This document shows, in pieces, positions 8,641-18,229 of a DNA stretch of 64,000 nt. The DNA comes from Flavipsychrobacter sp. (GTDB taxonomy: Bacteria; Bacteroidota; Bacteroidia; Chitinophagales; Chitinophagaceae), in assembly GCA_016786665.1 (NCBI GenBank), contig JAEUVZ010000058.1, positions 28,627 to 92,626 on the forward strand, read 5' to 3'. The first letter of the stretch is position 1. Each line of letters begins with the position of its first letter. The position numbers and the translations under genes are program-made. The notes under the pieces are model-generated. The model saw nothing but the letters and a program-made list of their open reading frames with translations, was not told the origin of the DNA and ran no database searches.

Positions 8641-10728
8641 ATGAAGAAATACTACCTCTTTATCATAGCTGTCGCATGTTCCATCCCGCTGTGGGGCCAG
8701 GACACGACTTCATCATCTGCAAAGACACTAGAGAGCCATCTACCTGATATTGTAGTCTACTCTTTTACGGCCCCGGAAGTAATCGCCCTCAGCGACCTGA
8801 ACCGGTACAGTAATACCAGCATTTTACCTGCCGTTAATACCATACCCGGCGTACGTATGGAGGAGCGCTCCCCCAGCAGTTACCGTTTCGGCATACGCGG
8901 CAGCTCCGCCCAAACGCCGTTCGGGGTGCGGAACGTAAAAGCATACTACAATGGCATCCCTTTCACCGATGCGGGCGGCAATACTTACCTGAACCAACTG
9001 GGCTTTTACAACATCAACAACCTGAGTGTGAAGAAAGGCCCCTCCGGCAGCCTTTACGGAGCGGGCACAGGTGGCGTATTGCTGATAAATAGCCTGCCCG
9101 ATGAAGTGGAAAACATGGCGAAGGTGCACTATACGGCAGGCAGCTATGGGTTGCAGTCCGCCGCTGGTGAAGTCTTTATCAGCGATACCAACTCCCGGCA
9201 AGTCATTCGCTACCAGCATGCAGAGGCGGATGGCTACCGGCAGCAGTCGGCCAGCAGGAAAGGTGTCTTTTCTTACGATGCCGCCCTGCGCACCGGCCAA
9301 CGGAATACCCTAAAAGCGCACTTACTCTACAGTAAACTCACTTATCAGACACCCGGCGGCCTGACACTGGCCCAGTACCAGGCCGACTCAAGAGCGGCCC
9401 GCCCCGGCACTACTACCATACCCGGCGCCGTTGAGAATAAAGCGACTGTTTACCAGGAGTCGTTCCTGGCCGGCATCACCAACGAGTTACGCATCAGCAC
9501 CCGTTGGGAGAACACCACCGCGCTTTTCGCCTCCTACAACCAACTCATCAACCCTACCATCCGAAACTACTCCCGAAGCGCGCAGCCCAACACGGGAATA
9601 ACCACGGCTTTCCGCTTCAACGCGAAGAAAGGGCGCTCTACCTACTGGTGGACCACGGGAGGAGAGGCTCTGCAGCAATTCGCCACTGAAAAGACTTATA
9701 CGAACAATGCCGGCACACCGGGTACCCTCACCAACGATGTGGAGATAAATAACCTGCTCGCATTCGCCTACACGCATCTGCAATGGCAATACCGCAGGCT
9801 GATAGTATCGGGCGGCATCAGCATCAATAACTCCCGGGTGCGTATCACCAGCTTATTGCCGGCATACAGTACGCAGTCCGCGCAGTTCAACAACCAACTG
9901 GCCCCGGCCATTACTGCAAAATACTGGCTGCGCGGCCAGAACAATGTATATGTGCTGGCCGAAAAAGGCTACACGCCACCATCGGTAAGCGAGCTGTCTC
10001 CTACGGGCAGCAATATTAATCTCGGCCTGCGTCCCTCCCAGGGCTGGAACTATGCCGTGGGGTCACAGGGCTACTTCTTCGGCCGCCGGCTTTTCTACGA
10101 TGTCAGCCTGTTCCATTTCCGGCTGTCGCAGGCCATCGTACAGCGCAGGGACAGCGCAGGGGGAGATTACTACATCAACTCAGGCGGCACTTATCAGTCC
10201 GGCGCGGAAGCGCTCGTGCGTTACACATGGCAGGTGGGCAACAAGAACGAATTGCTCAAAAAAATGGAAGCGACACTAGCCTATACCGGCTACCAGTTCA
10301 CCTACCGTGACTTTACACAGCTTTCCGCTAATTACACGGGCAACCGCCTCCCGGGAGTTCCCGACCATGTCGTTAGTCTTTCCGTGGATGCCGATATGCG
10401 CCCTGGCATATACGCCAATCTCAGCTATTACTATTGCAGCGCCATCTACCTCAACGATGCCAATACCGACCGGGCTGTCGATTACACGTTGCTGGGCGCA
10501 CGTCTCGGTTACCGCAAATCCTTTAAGCGGGTGCTGCTGGATGTATATGCCGGTGGCGATAACCTGCTGAACAAAAAGTACAGCCTGGGAAATGACATCA
10601 ACGCCGCGGGAGGGCGGTATTACAATGCCGCACCGGGCGTCAACTTCTTCGCCGGGCTATCGCTCGGGTTCAGGTACCGCTTACCCCGGCTGCCTGCACC
10701 CGGCGCCGTATTAGAAATACTTGATTAG
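8641..10728 (+). CDS. TonB-dependent outer membrane receptor
   Basis: The ATG at 8641 starts a signal peptide (MKKYYLFIIAVACSIPLWGQ); an upstream in-frame start at 8602 would overlap the divergent gene and spoil it. After a short linker, residues 45-160 form the plug domain (NTIPGVRMEERSPSSYRFGIRG, YNGIPFTDAGG, GPSGSLYGAGTGGVLLI). The rest, to residue 695, is a 22-strand-type barrel with repeated aromatic-ended strands. No N-terminal carboxypeptidase-like domain precedes the plug, unlike SusC proteins, and there is no SusD gene beside it, so it resembles siderophore or vitamin receptors more than glycan porins. The protein ends in a proline-rich extension (LPAPGAVLEILD) instead of an aromatic residue, which is unusual for a barrel terminus. 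Ligand unknown. Confidence 0.88.
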   Translation: MKKYYLFIIAVACSIPLWGQDTTSSSAKTLESHLPDIVVYSFTAPEVIALSDLNRYSNTSILPAVNTIPGVRMEERSPSSYRFGIRGSSAQTPFGVRNVKAYYNGIPFTDAGGNTYLNQLGFYNINNLSVKKGPSGSLYGAGTGGVLLINSLPDEVENMAKVHYTAGSYGLQSAAGEVFISDTNSRQVIRYQHAEADGYRQQSASRKGVFSYDAALRTGQRNTLKAHLLYSKLTYQTPGGLTLAQYQADSRAARPGTTTIPGAVENKATVYQESFLAGITNELRISTRWENTTALFASYNQLINPTIRNYSRSAQPNTGITTAFRFNAKKGRSTYWWTTGGEALQQFATEKTYTNNAGTPGTLTNDVEINNLLAFAYTHLQWQYRRLIVSGGISINNSRVRITSLLPAYSTQSAQFNNQLAPAITAKYWLRGQNNVYVLAEKGYTPPSVSELSPTGSNINLGLRPSQGWNYAVGSQGYFFGRRLFYDVSLFHFRLSQAIVQRRDSAGGDYYINSGGTYQSGAEALVRYTWQVGNKNELLKKMEATLAYTGYQFTYRDFTQLSANYTGNRLPGVPDHVVSLSVDADMRPGIYANLSYYYCSAIYLNDANTDRAVDYTLLGARLGYRKSFKRVLLDVYAGGDNLLNKKYSLGNDINAAGGRYYNAAPGVNFFAGLSLGFRYRLPRLPAPGAVLEILD

Positions 10729-10811
10729 TTTCCTGTTCGCCACACACCGATATAAAAAAATATTAAAAAATCAACCGCCAAAAGACCCTAAACGAAAATT
10801 CTTTTTTATCC

Positions 10812-10819
10812 TACATTTG
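10812..10819 (+). promoter_or_regulatory. -7 promoter element of the REC-PAS gene
   Basis: TACATTTG matches the Bacteroidota -7 consensus TAnnTTTG perfectly and lies 26 bases before the ATG. No TTG sits 19-21 bases upstream, so the -33 part is weak. A GGTGAAGGATAAGG stretch immediately before the start codon is one of the few Shine-Dalgarno-like sequences in the window. Confidence 0.45.
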
Positions 10820-10845
10820 ACACTTACGATTGGTGAAGGATAAGG

Positions 10846-12555
10846 ATGAAAACAAGTGCCCGCATATTACTATTGGAAGACGACGAGGAAAGTGTCTTTC
10901 TCATTTCCCGGCTATTGCAGCGGATAGGGTATGAGGAAAATAATATCGTTGCCTGCTACTCGCTGGAAGAGCTCAACAACACTACCGAAGATGATTTTGA
11001 GGTAATACTTACCGATCTCACTCTACCCGACTCTACCTTCGACCAGACTTTTGAGCGGGTTCACGCTGTATTTCCCTACGCTCCCATTATCATCCTTACC
11101 GGCAAAGACGAGCGGGACTTCGCGCAAGCCATGATACAACAGGGGGCCCAGGATTATCTCATTAAGGGTACATTCGGACAGGAGTTGCTGGAAAAATCAA
11201 TACGGTACAGCATAGAACGGAATAAGATCCGCCGCGAACTGGAAAAATCCCGGGCCGACTATACCCGGGTGTTTGAGGATAATCCCCACCCCATCATTAT
11301 TTTCAACCGGCATACCTACCAGGTACTGGCCGTAAACAGTGCCGCTATACACCAATACGGCTACTCGCGGCAGGAATGGCTCGCCCGGTACATGGACATG
11401 ATTCGCCCGGAAGAAGACCGGCAGCCCTTCCGGGACATACTCCATACCCTCACCGACAAGTACATGGATGCGGGCACATGGCGGCACATATACCACGACG
11501 GCACCATAGTGCACGTGCAGATATACAGCCACAAAACAAAATTCCACAATACCGACGCTATCGTAACGATGGCGATAAATATCGACGAAAAAGTAAGAAC
11601 CAAAGAGCGGCTGCGCGAGCGCAACAAGGAAATAACCGATATCCTGGATAGCATTTCCGATGGCTTCTATACCGTGAACCGGGAGTGGGTGATTACCTAT
11701 GTGAACGCCGCCTTTGAAGAAATGTTCCGGAAGAAGAAGGAGCAGGTGACCGGCCAGTCGCTGTGGGAGTGCTTCCCGTTGTTTAAAGACAGTCCCCTGC
11801 ACGATGAGGTGCGCCGGGTAATGGAGGAAGGCAACGTTTACCAAACCATCCTCCAATCAGTTACTATCGGCAAATGGCTATCAGTAAGCGTGTACCCGGT
11901 TAAGGACGGTGTAGCCATTTACCTGCAGAACATAAACGAAGAACTACAGCTGAAACAGAAGCTGATGAACAACGATAAAGCCCTCCGCGCCATCATCAAC
12001 AATACCGAAGACGTTATCTGGTCCATAGACCGGAAGCTGCGGGTAATAGAGGCCAACCAACCTTTCTGGGACACGCTGCGCCAGCGCACCGGGAAGGAGT
12101 ATGCGGAGTTGGAACAGCAAGACCTGGACCCGCAGCTATTCGCGGAATGGGAAGGGCTTTTTGAGCGCGCCTTCAAGGGAGAGCGTTTCAGCACTATCTG
12201 GACCGAGGAAACGGTAACAGGCACCACCTTTGCCGAAATCAGCTTTAACCCCATCTACGATAACGACAACAACATTTCAGCTATCAGTTGTTTTTCCCGC
12301 AACATCACCGCCGAGCGCACCTACCTGAACAGGATAGAGCAGCAAAACCGGCAACTGAAAGAGATAGCCTGGCTACAGTCGCACAAAGTACGCAGCCACG
12401 TAGCCACCATACTGGGCCTCAGCCAGTTCATTAACAAAAACATTGTCGCCGACCCCGACCTCAATAAGGTGCTGGTCGGCATACAAGACGCAGCCCGTCA
12501 GCTGGATGTTGTCATCCGCGATATCAACGGGCTTACCAGGAGCGTGGACGGTTAA
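10846..12555 (+). CDS. Response regulator receiver with PAS domains and an orphan histidine (DHp-like) helix
   Basis: A 569-residue cytoplasmic signalling protein. Residues 1-125 are a receiver domain with the acidic pair near 12-13, phosphoacceptor Asp57 (LTDLTLPDS) and the conserved Lys in YLIKG. Three PAS-like domains follow at roughly 135-255, 260-370 and 385-495 (for example NPHPIIIFNRHTYQVLAVN and VIWSIDRKLRVIEANQPFW). The C-terminus is a coiled helix with His513 in WLQSHKVRSHVATILGLSQ, which resembles the phosphoacceptor helix of histidine kinases, but the protein stops there and has no HATPase domain. It could be a phosphorelay intermediate served by another kinase, or a sensor degenerated to a dimerisation scaffold. 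It stands alone in its operon. Confidence 0.8.
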   Translation: MKTSARILLLEDDEESVFLISRLLQRIGYEENNIVACYSLEELNNTTEDDFEVILTDLTLPDSTFDQTFERVHAVFPYAPIIILTGKDERDFAQAMIQQGAQDYLIKGTFGQELLEKSIRYSIERNKIRRELEKSRADYTRVFEDNPHPIIIFNRHTYQVLAVNSAAIHQYGYSRQEWLARYMDMIRPEEDRQPFRDILHTLTDKYMDAGTWRHIYHDGTIVHVQIYSHKTKFHNTDAIVTMAINIDEKVRTKERLRERNKEITDILDSISDGFYTVNREWVITYVNAAFEEMFRKKKEQVTGQSLWECFPLFKDSPLHDEVRRVMEEGNVYQTILQSVTIGKWLSVSVYPVKDGVAIYLQNINEELQLKQKLMNNDKALRAIINNTEDVIWSIDRKLRVIEANQPFWDTLRQRTGKEYAELEQQDLDPQLFAEWEGLFERAFKGERFSTIWTEETVTGTTFAEISFNPIYDNDNNISAISCFSRNITAERTYLNRIEQQNRQLKEIAWLQSHKVRSHVATILGLSQFINKNIVADPDLNKVLVGIQDAARQLDVVIRDINGLTRSVDG

Positions 12556-12597
12556 TAATTGTCTTTGTTTGTTCGCAAAAACGGCCAAGTCCGCAAA

Positions 12598-12622
12598 AAA
12601 GCCCTGCGTCATGCAGGGCTTT
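12598..12622 (-). terminator. Rho-independent terminator after the Fic gene
   Basis: A 10-base-pair stem (AAAGCCCTGC / GCAGGGCTTT) with a 5-base loop is followed on the minus strand by a run of T. It is 18 bases past the Fic stop and could also serve the convergent REC-PAS gene weakly. Confidence 0.85.
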
Positions 12623-12639
12623 GATTATAATTTACGGTC

Positions 12640-13446
12640 CTATTCGGTATCCTTTCCTTCCATTACATCGAGCAGCACCTGCTGCGACCTGGTGAGCAAA
12701 CCTGCCATGAAATCATAGAAGAGATCAGGGTCTCCTCCATAGCCTTGCACATCAGCAAGAAACTGGTAGTACATTCTGCGCTCCTCTTCTTTTATATAAA
12801 TGGGCGGATACCCGTAAGAGATCAAAATCAGGTTGGTAAGTATACGGCACGTCCTTCCATTCCCATCATAAAAGGGGTGGATAACAATAAAGTCAAGATG
12901 AGCTTGCAATGCCAGGGAAACCGGGTGCAGTGCGTCAATAGCACCCTCTTTTATTTTGTCCGCTTCGGCGTTCAGCCAATTTATCAGCCGATGCATGCGT
13001 TCAGGTACCTCAGCGTGGTTCACAAAATCAAAACGCTCCCCTTTATAATTAGTCAGGTAGTTGTTGCTCGTTTTCCATTTACCTATTAGCTGTGCCTTCT
13101 CACGGTTTTCTTCGTGCATTATCCCCTTATGTAACTCCCGTATCCGCCGCTCACTAATGCGCACGTGCGATCTTCCTATTTTCAGTATTTCAGTAATCAC
13201 CTCATCATGTCCTTTCATCTCCAGGATGTCACCTATTGGCTTCCCATCCACCGTTATATTACCTACCATCACACTGCGTGTCTCCGAACGGGTAAGCGAA
13301 TTCCCCTCCATGCTATTAGAAGTGTAGTTCCACTCCAGCCGGAACTTGTAGTTGATTTTCTTCAACACTTCATCAGGCAGCTTGCCATGTTTTTCAATAG
13401 CCTGCTGCATGTCGTCTATCTGCCTTAATTTATCTAAATACGACAT
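12640..13446 (-). CDS. Fic family protein (probable AMPylase with N-terminal inhibitory motif)
   Basis: From the ATG at 13446 (preceded by AAAGG on its strand) the product has 268 residues. The Fic core motif HPFYDGNGRTCR lies at residues 190-201, with His190 as catalytic base and all glycine and arginine positions kept. An N-terminal SNSMEG at residues 43-48 fits the (S/T)xxxE(G/N) inhibitory helix of autoinhibited class II Fic enzymes. The C-terminal helices have no recognisable DNA-binding domain. Such enzymes transfer AMP from ATP to hydroxyls of target proteins. No antitoxin-like neighbour is present, in keeping with built-in inhibition. The target is unknown. Confidence 0.88.
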   Translation of the reverse strand: MSYLDKLRQIDDMQQAIEKHGKLPDEVLKKINYKFRLEWNYTSNSMEGNSLTRSETRSVMVGNITVDGKPIGDILEMKGHDEVITEILKIGRSHVRISERRIRELHKGIMHEENREKAQLIGKWKTSNNYLTNYKGERFDFVNHAEVPERMHRLINWLNAEADKIKEGAIDALHPVSLALQAHLDFIVIHPFYDGNGRTCRILTNLILISYGYPPIYIKEEERRMYYQFLADVQGYGGDPDLFYDFMAGLLTRSQQVLLDVMEGKDTE

Positions 13447-13472
13447 ACTTACCTTTCTATTATAAATATACA

Positions 13473-13503
13473 AAAGCGCCGCACATATCCAGTGCGGCGC
13501 TTT
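13473..13503 (-). terminator. Terminator after metK
   Basis: A 12-base-pair stem (AAAGCGCCGCAC / GTGCGGCGCTTT) with a 7-base loop is followed on the minus strand by TTTTG. It lies 18 bases beyond the metK stop and just upstream of the Fic start, so it separates the two genes. Confidence 0.85.
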
Positions 13504-13520
13504 CTATAAGTTGTTTGTCC

Positions 13521-14774
13521 TTACTTCAGCTTAAAGGCTTTCTTCACCTTGGGCACGTAGTCCAGTTTTTCCCAGGTAAACAGTTCTACTTTCACGCTCT
13601 TGGTTTTGCCATCGGCAGACTTAAAGGTCTTGGTAACTGTTTCCGGCGTGCGGCCCATGTGGCCGTAGGCGGCGCACTCGCTATACATAGGCTGGCGCAG
13701 CTTCAGGCGCTCTTCTATAAAGTAAGGGCGCATGTCAAATACTTCCTGTACTATTTTAGCAATAGCGCCATCGTTCAGGTTCACCTTTGCGGTACCGTAA
13801 GTGTTTACGTACACACCCATCGGCTTTGCTACACCTATCGCGTAAGATACCTGTACCAGCACTTCGTCGCAAACGCCGGCAGCTACCAGGTTCTTGGCTA
13901 TGTGGCGGGTAGCATAGGCCGCGGAACGGTCAACCTTCGAAGGGTCTTTGCCCGAGAAAGCGCCACCACCGTGTGCACCTTTACCACCGTAGGTATCTAC
14001 AATGATTTTACGGCCGGTAAGGCCTGTATCTCCGTGCGGTCCGCCAATAACGAACTTACCGGTAGGGTTCACGTGGTAGTTGATCTTGTTGTTGAACAGG
14101 TGCTTGTACTGCGGATACTTCTTAATAACGCGTGGTATCAGTATCGCCTTCACGTCTTTAGTAATTTTATCCAGCATCGCCTTCTCTTCAGCAAAATCAT
14201 CGTGCTGTGTAGAAATAACGATGGTATCTATGCGCACCGGCTTGTTATCGTCGCTGTACTCCAGTGTTACCTGGCTCTTCGCATCGGGGCGCAGGTACTT
14301 CATCTGCTTCCCTTCACGGCGGATAGACGACAGCTCCTGCAGCAGCAGGTGAGCCATATCCAGCGCCAGCGGCATGTAGTTGGCCGTTTCGTTGGTGGCG
14401 TAGCCAAACATCATCCCCTGGTCACCCGCACCCTGGTCTTCTTTCTTTTTGCGCTCTACACCCTGGTTTATGTCGGGCGATTGCTCATGTATCGCGGAAA
14501 GAACACCGCACGAGTGCGCTTCAAACATATACTCGCTCTTCGTGTAGCCTATCTTAGCTATTACTTCGCGGGCTATTGTCTGCACATCTATGTAGGTATT
14601 GCATTTTACTTCACCTGCCAGCACTACCTGTCCTGTGGTCACCAGCGTTTCGCAGGCAATTTTAGATTGTGGGTCCCATGCAAGGAAGTTGTCTACTAAC
14701 GCATCGGATATCTGGTCGGCTACTTTATCAGGGTGTCCTTCAGAAACGGACTCTGACGTGAATAAATATGGCAT
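13521..14774 (-). CDS. metK: S-adenosylmethionine synthetase
   Basis: A 417-residue enzyme that makes SAM from methionine and ATP in the cytoplasm. The N-terminus [22 protein letters not shown] holds the ATP/methionine-binding motif with its His. [12 protein letters not shown] and the glycine-rich [20 protein letters not shown] loop are the two family signatures. It is slightly longer than the E. coli enzyme (384), as is usual in Bacteroidota. It is a single gene bounded by terminators on both sides. No SAM riboswitch is apparent in the 120 bases upstream. Confidence 0.97.
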   Translation of the reverse strand: MPYLFTSESVSEGHPDKVADQISDALVDNFLAWDPQSKIACETLVTTGQVVLAGEVKCNTYIDVQTIAREVIAKIGYTKSEYMFEAHSCGVLSAIHEQSPDINQGVERKKKEDQGAGDQGMMFGYATNETANYMPLALDMAHLLLQELSSIRREGKQMKYLRPDAKSQVTLEYSDDNKPVRIDTIVISTQHDDFAEEKAMLDKITKDVKAILIPRVIKKYPQYKHLFNNKINYHVNPTGKFVIGGPHGDTGLTGRKIIVDTYGGKGAHGGGAFSGKDPSKVDRSAAYATRHIAKNLVAAGVCDEVLVQVSYAIGVAKPMGVYVNTYGTAKVNLNDGAIAKIVQEVFDMRPYFIEERLKLRQPMYSECAAYGHMGRTPETVTKTFKSADGKTKSVKVELFTWEKLDYVPKVKKAFKLK

Positions 14775-14816
14775 GTTTTGTACTGTGATTAAAGAATTAA
14801 AAATTCAGATAGGGCT

Positions 14817-14847
14817 GCAATTTAGCTTATGTGTAGTAAAATTTCAA
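14817..14847 (-). promoter_or_regulatory. Putative metK promoter
   Basis: On the minus strand TTG (14845-14847) is followed after 20 bases by TAAATTGC (14817-14824), a partial match to TAnnTTTG at the correct spacing. The inferred start is about 36 bases before the metK ATG. Confidence 0.4.
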
Positions 14848-14895
14848 TTTTTAATCTGTCTATATCCACATTATACGCGCTATGTGCATAAACAA

Positions 14896-14921
14896 GGCCC
14901 GGAAGACGTGTCTTCCGGGCC
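14896..14921 (-). terminator. Terminator after glmS
   Basis: A near-perfect 26-base palindrome (GGCCCGGAAGAC, two-base centre, GTCTTCCGGGCC) begins 30 bases past the glmS stop and is followed on the minus strand by TTGTTTATG. The T-run is short, so termination may be helped by the very stable stem. Confidence 0.75.
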
Positions 14922-14951
14922 GATATAGTTCGTTCTTCAGCTTCGCTATAT

Positions 14952-16790
14952 TTATTCCACCGTTACCGACTTTGCCAGGTTCCTCGGCTGGTCTACGTTG
15001 CAGCCCCGGAAGATAGCTATATGGTATGCCAGCAGTTGCAGTGGCACTATCGTTACCAGAGGAGATAGTATCTCTTCCGTCTCAGGCACTTCTATCACGT
15101 GGTCGGCCAGTTCCGATATCACCTTGTCGCCTTTGTTCACCACGGCTATTATACGGCCTTTACGGGCTTTTACTTCCTGTATGTTCGATACGATTTTCTC
15201 ATACGCGCTCCTGTTGGTAGCCAGGAACACCACGGGCATTTCCTCATCTATCAGGGCTATGGGTCCGTGTTTCATTTCGGCGGCCGGGTAGCCCTCAGCG
15301 TGTATGTACGATATTTCTTTCAGCTTCAGGGCGCCTTCCAGGGCTACGGGGAAGTTGTAGCCTCGGCCCAGGTACAGGAAGTTGCGCGCGTCTTTAAATT
15401 GGTACGCTATCTCCTTTATCTGGCTGTCCAGTTGCAGGGCTTCTTCTATTTTCTTAGGTATGCTTTCCAGCTCATAGAGGTAGGCGCGTAGCTGAGACTG
15501 TGCTATGGTGCCCTTCTGCATGGCTATCTGCAGCGCTATCAGGGTAAGGATAGATACCTGGGTAGAGAATGCTTTGGTAGAGGCCACGCCTATTTCAGGC
15601 CCGGCGTGTGTATAGGCCCCGGCATGCGAGGTTCGCGCTATGGAAGAACCAATAACATTACAGATGCCGAATATCAGCGCCTGCCGCTCCTTGGCCAGCT
15701 CTATCGCTGCCAGGGTATCTGCCGTTTCGCCCGATTGGGATATGGCCAATACTACATCGCTCTCGTTAATGATGGGGTTGCGATAGCGGAATTCAGAAGC
15801 GTATTCCACTTCCACCGGTACGCGTGCCAGGTCTTCTATCAGGTATTCGCCTATCAGGCCCGAGTGCCACGAGGTGCCGCAGGCGGTCACCACAAAGCGC
15901 TTGGCGTTGTCTATCTTGTTCATGTACTCGGTAAGTCCACCGAGCTTTATCCAACCCTGCAGTGCGTTCATCCTCCCGCGGAAGGAGTCGGCCAGCACTT
16001 TAGGCTGTTCGTATATTTCCTTCAGCATGAAGTGCTCAAAACCACCTTTCTCTATCGCTTCTATCGACAGCTCCAGTTTCTGGATAGCGGGCGACTTTTC
16101 TACATTGCCCAGTGTCTTTACGGTAAAGCTTCCGTCGCGGTTTATCACGGCGTACTCCTGCTCTTCCAGGTACACTACATTCTTCGTGTATTCTATTATC
16201 GGTGAGGCGTCTGAAGCTATAAAGAATTCACCCTCGCCTATACCTATCACCAGCGGGCTGCCCTTGCGCGCCGCCACTATCTGGTCGTGGTTGTTTTTAT
16301 CTACTACTACTATCGCATAGGCGCCCACTACCTCGTTCAGCGCTATACGCACCGAATCTTCCAGGTTGGTGTTCTCCTGCTTGCGCACCTCTTCTATCAG
16401 GTTCACCAGTACCTCGGTATCCGTATCTGAGTGAAACACGTAGCCGCGCTTCACCAGTTCCGCCTTTACCGAGGCGTAGTTTTCAATAATGCCGTTGTGT
16501 ATAATGGCCAGGTTGCCCGACTGCGACAAGTGCGGGTGGGCATTGGTATCGTTGGGCTCTCCGTGGGTAGCCCAGCGCGTGTGCCCTATACCCACCGTAG
16601 CCGATAGCTCTTTGCCATCAGTGTAGGCTTCCAGTTCGCTTACTTTACCGGCCTTTTTGTATACGTTGAGATTTCCGTTCAGCAGCGCGATACCTGCACT
16701 GTCATACCCTCTGTACTCCAGGCGCTTCAGGCCTTTAATAAGAATGGGGAAGGCTTCTTTGGTACCGATATAGCCTACAATTCCGCACAT
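14952..16790 (-). CDS. glmS: Glutamine--fructose-6-phosphate aminotransferase (isomerising)
   Basis: A 612-residue cytoplasmic enzyme making glucosamine-6-phosphate for peptidoglycan and lipopolysaccharide. Met1 is followed by Cys2 (MCGIVGYIG), the glutaminase nucleophile; GHTRWATHGEP and HNGIIENY follow in the amidotransferase domain (1-240). Two SIS sugar isomerase domains fill 290-610 with SQSGETADT and the C-terminal NLAKSVTVE. The gene starts 16 bases after the DUF4270 lipoprotein stop and is last in an operon starting with the starch synthase-like gene. No glmS ribozyme-like element is seen, as expected outside Firmicutes. Confidence 0.97.
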   Translation of the reverse strand: MCGIVGYIGTKEAFPILIKGLKRLEYRGYDSAGIALLNGNLNVYKKAGKVSELEAYTDGKELSATVGIGHTRWATHGEPNDTNAHPHLSQSGNLAIIHNGIIENYASVKAELVKRGYVFHSDTDTEVLVNLIEEVRKQENTNLEDSVRIALNEVVGAYAIVVVDKNNHDQIVAARKGSPLVIGIGEGEFFIASDASPIIEYTKNVVYLEEQEYAVINRDGSFTVKTLGNVEKSPAIQKLELSIEAIEKGGFEHFMLKEIYEQPKVLADSFRGRMNALQGWIKLGGLTEYMNKIDNAKRFVVTACGTSWHSGLIGEYLIEDLARVPVEVEYASEFRYRNPIINESDVVLAISQSGETADTLAAIELAKERQALIFGICNVIGSSIARTSHAGAYTHAGPEIGVASTKAFSTQVSILTLIALQIAMQKGTIAQSQLRAYLYELESIPKKIEEALQLDSQIKEIAYQFKDARNFLYLGRGYNFPVALEGALKLKEISYIHAEGYPAAEMKHGPIALIDEEMPVVFLATNRSAYEKIVSNIQEVKARKGRIIAVVNKGDKVISELADHVIEVPETEEILSPLVTIVPLQLLAYHIAIFRGCNVDQPRNLAKSVTVE

Positions 16791-16806
16791 AGTGTTGGTG
16801 ATTTAA

Positions 16807-18192
16807 TTATTCTACTCCTGAATATACAACATTCAGGCGGATATTAAAATCGGAGCCGGACATGTCCTTGCCCGCCTTCAGGCGGAAGGCCCCGATATAG
16901 CCGCCATTGATGCCCGTGATACGCAGGGTCATTTCTTTCTTTTCAATGAGGGCTTTCTGGAATTCGCGGGGAACATTGATCGTGTACCTGTTATACACGT
17001 TCCCGCCTATGGTTACTTTCGTCGCTTTGCCGTTAATGAAGTTCAGCCCCGAAGCAGTGGTGCCGGTAGAGGAGGTATAGAACGCTCCCTCTATCAGCTT
17101 CAGCGTATCTATGCCTGCGGTATTTAGCCCCGGCACATACGGGTAAAGGTATTCCGGTTCAAAATAAGTTTGCGGTGTAGGGGTCACCTCGGTTATCACC
17201 AGTTCGGCCTTGTTCACTATCCGGTTCGGAAGGTTCTTTACATCTTTGGTGCTTATCTCTATGGAGTAGCCGGGGCGGCCCTGCAGGTACAGGAAGTTGG
17301 CCGTGTCCAGTTGGGCGGCGGTCTGGTCGTAATCAATTTTATTGAAGAACGCGCAGTTTTCCGGGTTAAAGCCCAGCACATTGGAAAGGACTACCGTGGG
17401 CGCAGCGGTTTCGTGGTAGTACACTACTATGCCCGCACGCGAGTAAGCATTACCCGAGGCGTTATCGTCCAGCCGGAAGTACGGAATGCAATTGTTACCG
17501 CCATTATCCTGCACACGTACATACAGCCCGTTGAACGTGCCCAGGAAGTCGGCGAAGGAACTGTAGTTTGCATTTTGCAGCAGCGGCAGCAGCACGTTTA
17601 CATCCAGCGGTATGCGCACATGCGGTGCCACTTTGTTAGCCTGGTCACCTACGGTTACCGAGTCTTTCAGTGTCTGGTAGCTTACCGTCGCTGTGGTGGT
17701 CCCCAGCGCTGTGGTATTGTAGGTTTTGCTGCTGAAGTTATAATATTGCGCATCGCGCGGAAAAGCCTCGGTAATGTAGTGCGCGCTGTAGTGCATGGGC
17801 GTGGAAGACATAGATGTGTCACCATAGGTAAAGCCGGAATACGGCAACACCAGTACTATGGAATCTATGTTAGCGGGCAGCGCATAACCCGAGCTCTGCC
17901 CGGGCACTACCTGCATATACATGCTGGCATCCATCCAGCCTATTTCCGGGTCGGCGTTTATACGGCCCAGTCCCATTATTACTTTCTGGCCGGTAGTGTA
18001 GGTATTGGTCAGGAAGGGAGAGTAAACGGTACGGGCAACAATTGCCACCGACTCACCCACAATAGCCAGGCTATCTCCCGACGGGGTCAGGTTAGTGTTA
18101 ATAATAGTATTCTCCCGGCAACCTGTCTGCAAAAACAGGGCTGCCATTAATATAGTTATCGCCGTAAAACGGCTAAGGGTACGTTTTGTCAA
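16807..18192 (-). CDS. DUF4270 family lipoprotein
   Basis: A 461-residue predicted lipoprotein: the signal peptide ends in LFLQTGC (lipobox, acylated Cys at about residue 25). The body has the DUF4270 pattern of Bacteroidota, with an early YSPFLTNTYTTGQKVIMGLGRINADPEIG and mid-region DSIVLVLPYSGFTYGD, then a beta-rich C-terminus. Function is not known; family members are outer-membrane-associated. It sits between the starch synthase-like gene (37-base gap) and glmS (16-base gap). I recall this three-gene order as common in the phylum, which hints at a cell envelope role, but that is inference. Confidence 0.8.
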   Translation of the reverse strand: MTKRTLSRFTAITILMAALFLQTGCRENTIINTNLTPSGDSLAIVGESVAIVARTVYSPFLTNTYTTGQKVIMGLGRINADPEIGWMDASMYMQVVPGQSSGYALPANIDSIVLVLPYSGFTYGDTSMSSTPMHYSAHYITEAFPRDAQYYNFSSKTYNTTALGTTTATVSYQTLKDSVTVGDQANKVAPHVRIPLDVNVLLPLLQNANYSSFADFLGTFNGLYVRVQDNGGNNCIPYFRLDDNASGNAYSRAGIVVYYHETAAPTVVLSNVLGFNPENCAFFNKIDYDQTAAQLDTANFLYLQGRPGYSIEISTKDVKNLPNRIVNKAELVITEVTPTPQTYFEPEYLYPYVPGLNTAGIDTLKLIEGAFYTSSTGTTASGLNFINGKATKVTIGGNVYNRYTINVPREFQKALIEKKEMTLRITGINGGYIGAFRLKAGKDMSGSDFNIRLNVVYSGVE

Positions 18193-18229
18193 CTTCTCTG
18201 ATTATTAAGCGAATGTGCGAAAAGAATTA

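Noticed and set aside
12640..13446. Fic-antitoxin module
   Set aside because: No small antitoxin gene is next to it, and the protein has its own N-terminal inhibitory SNSMEG motif.
13515..14699. 394-codon open frame opposite metK
   Set aside because: Antisense shadow of a certain gene; the protein resembles nothing and the codon pattern is a mirror of metK.
14775..14895. SAM riboswitch upstream of metK
   Set aside because: The 120 bases are AT-rich with no conserved SAM-I or SAM-II stem pattern that I can find; a plain promoter explains them.
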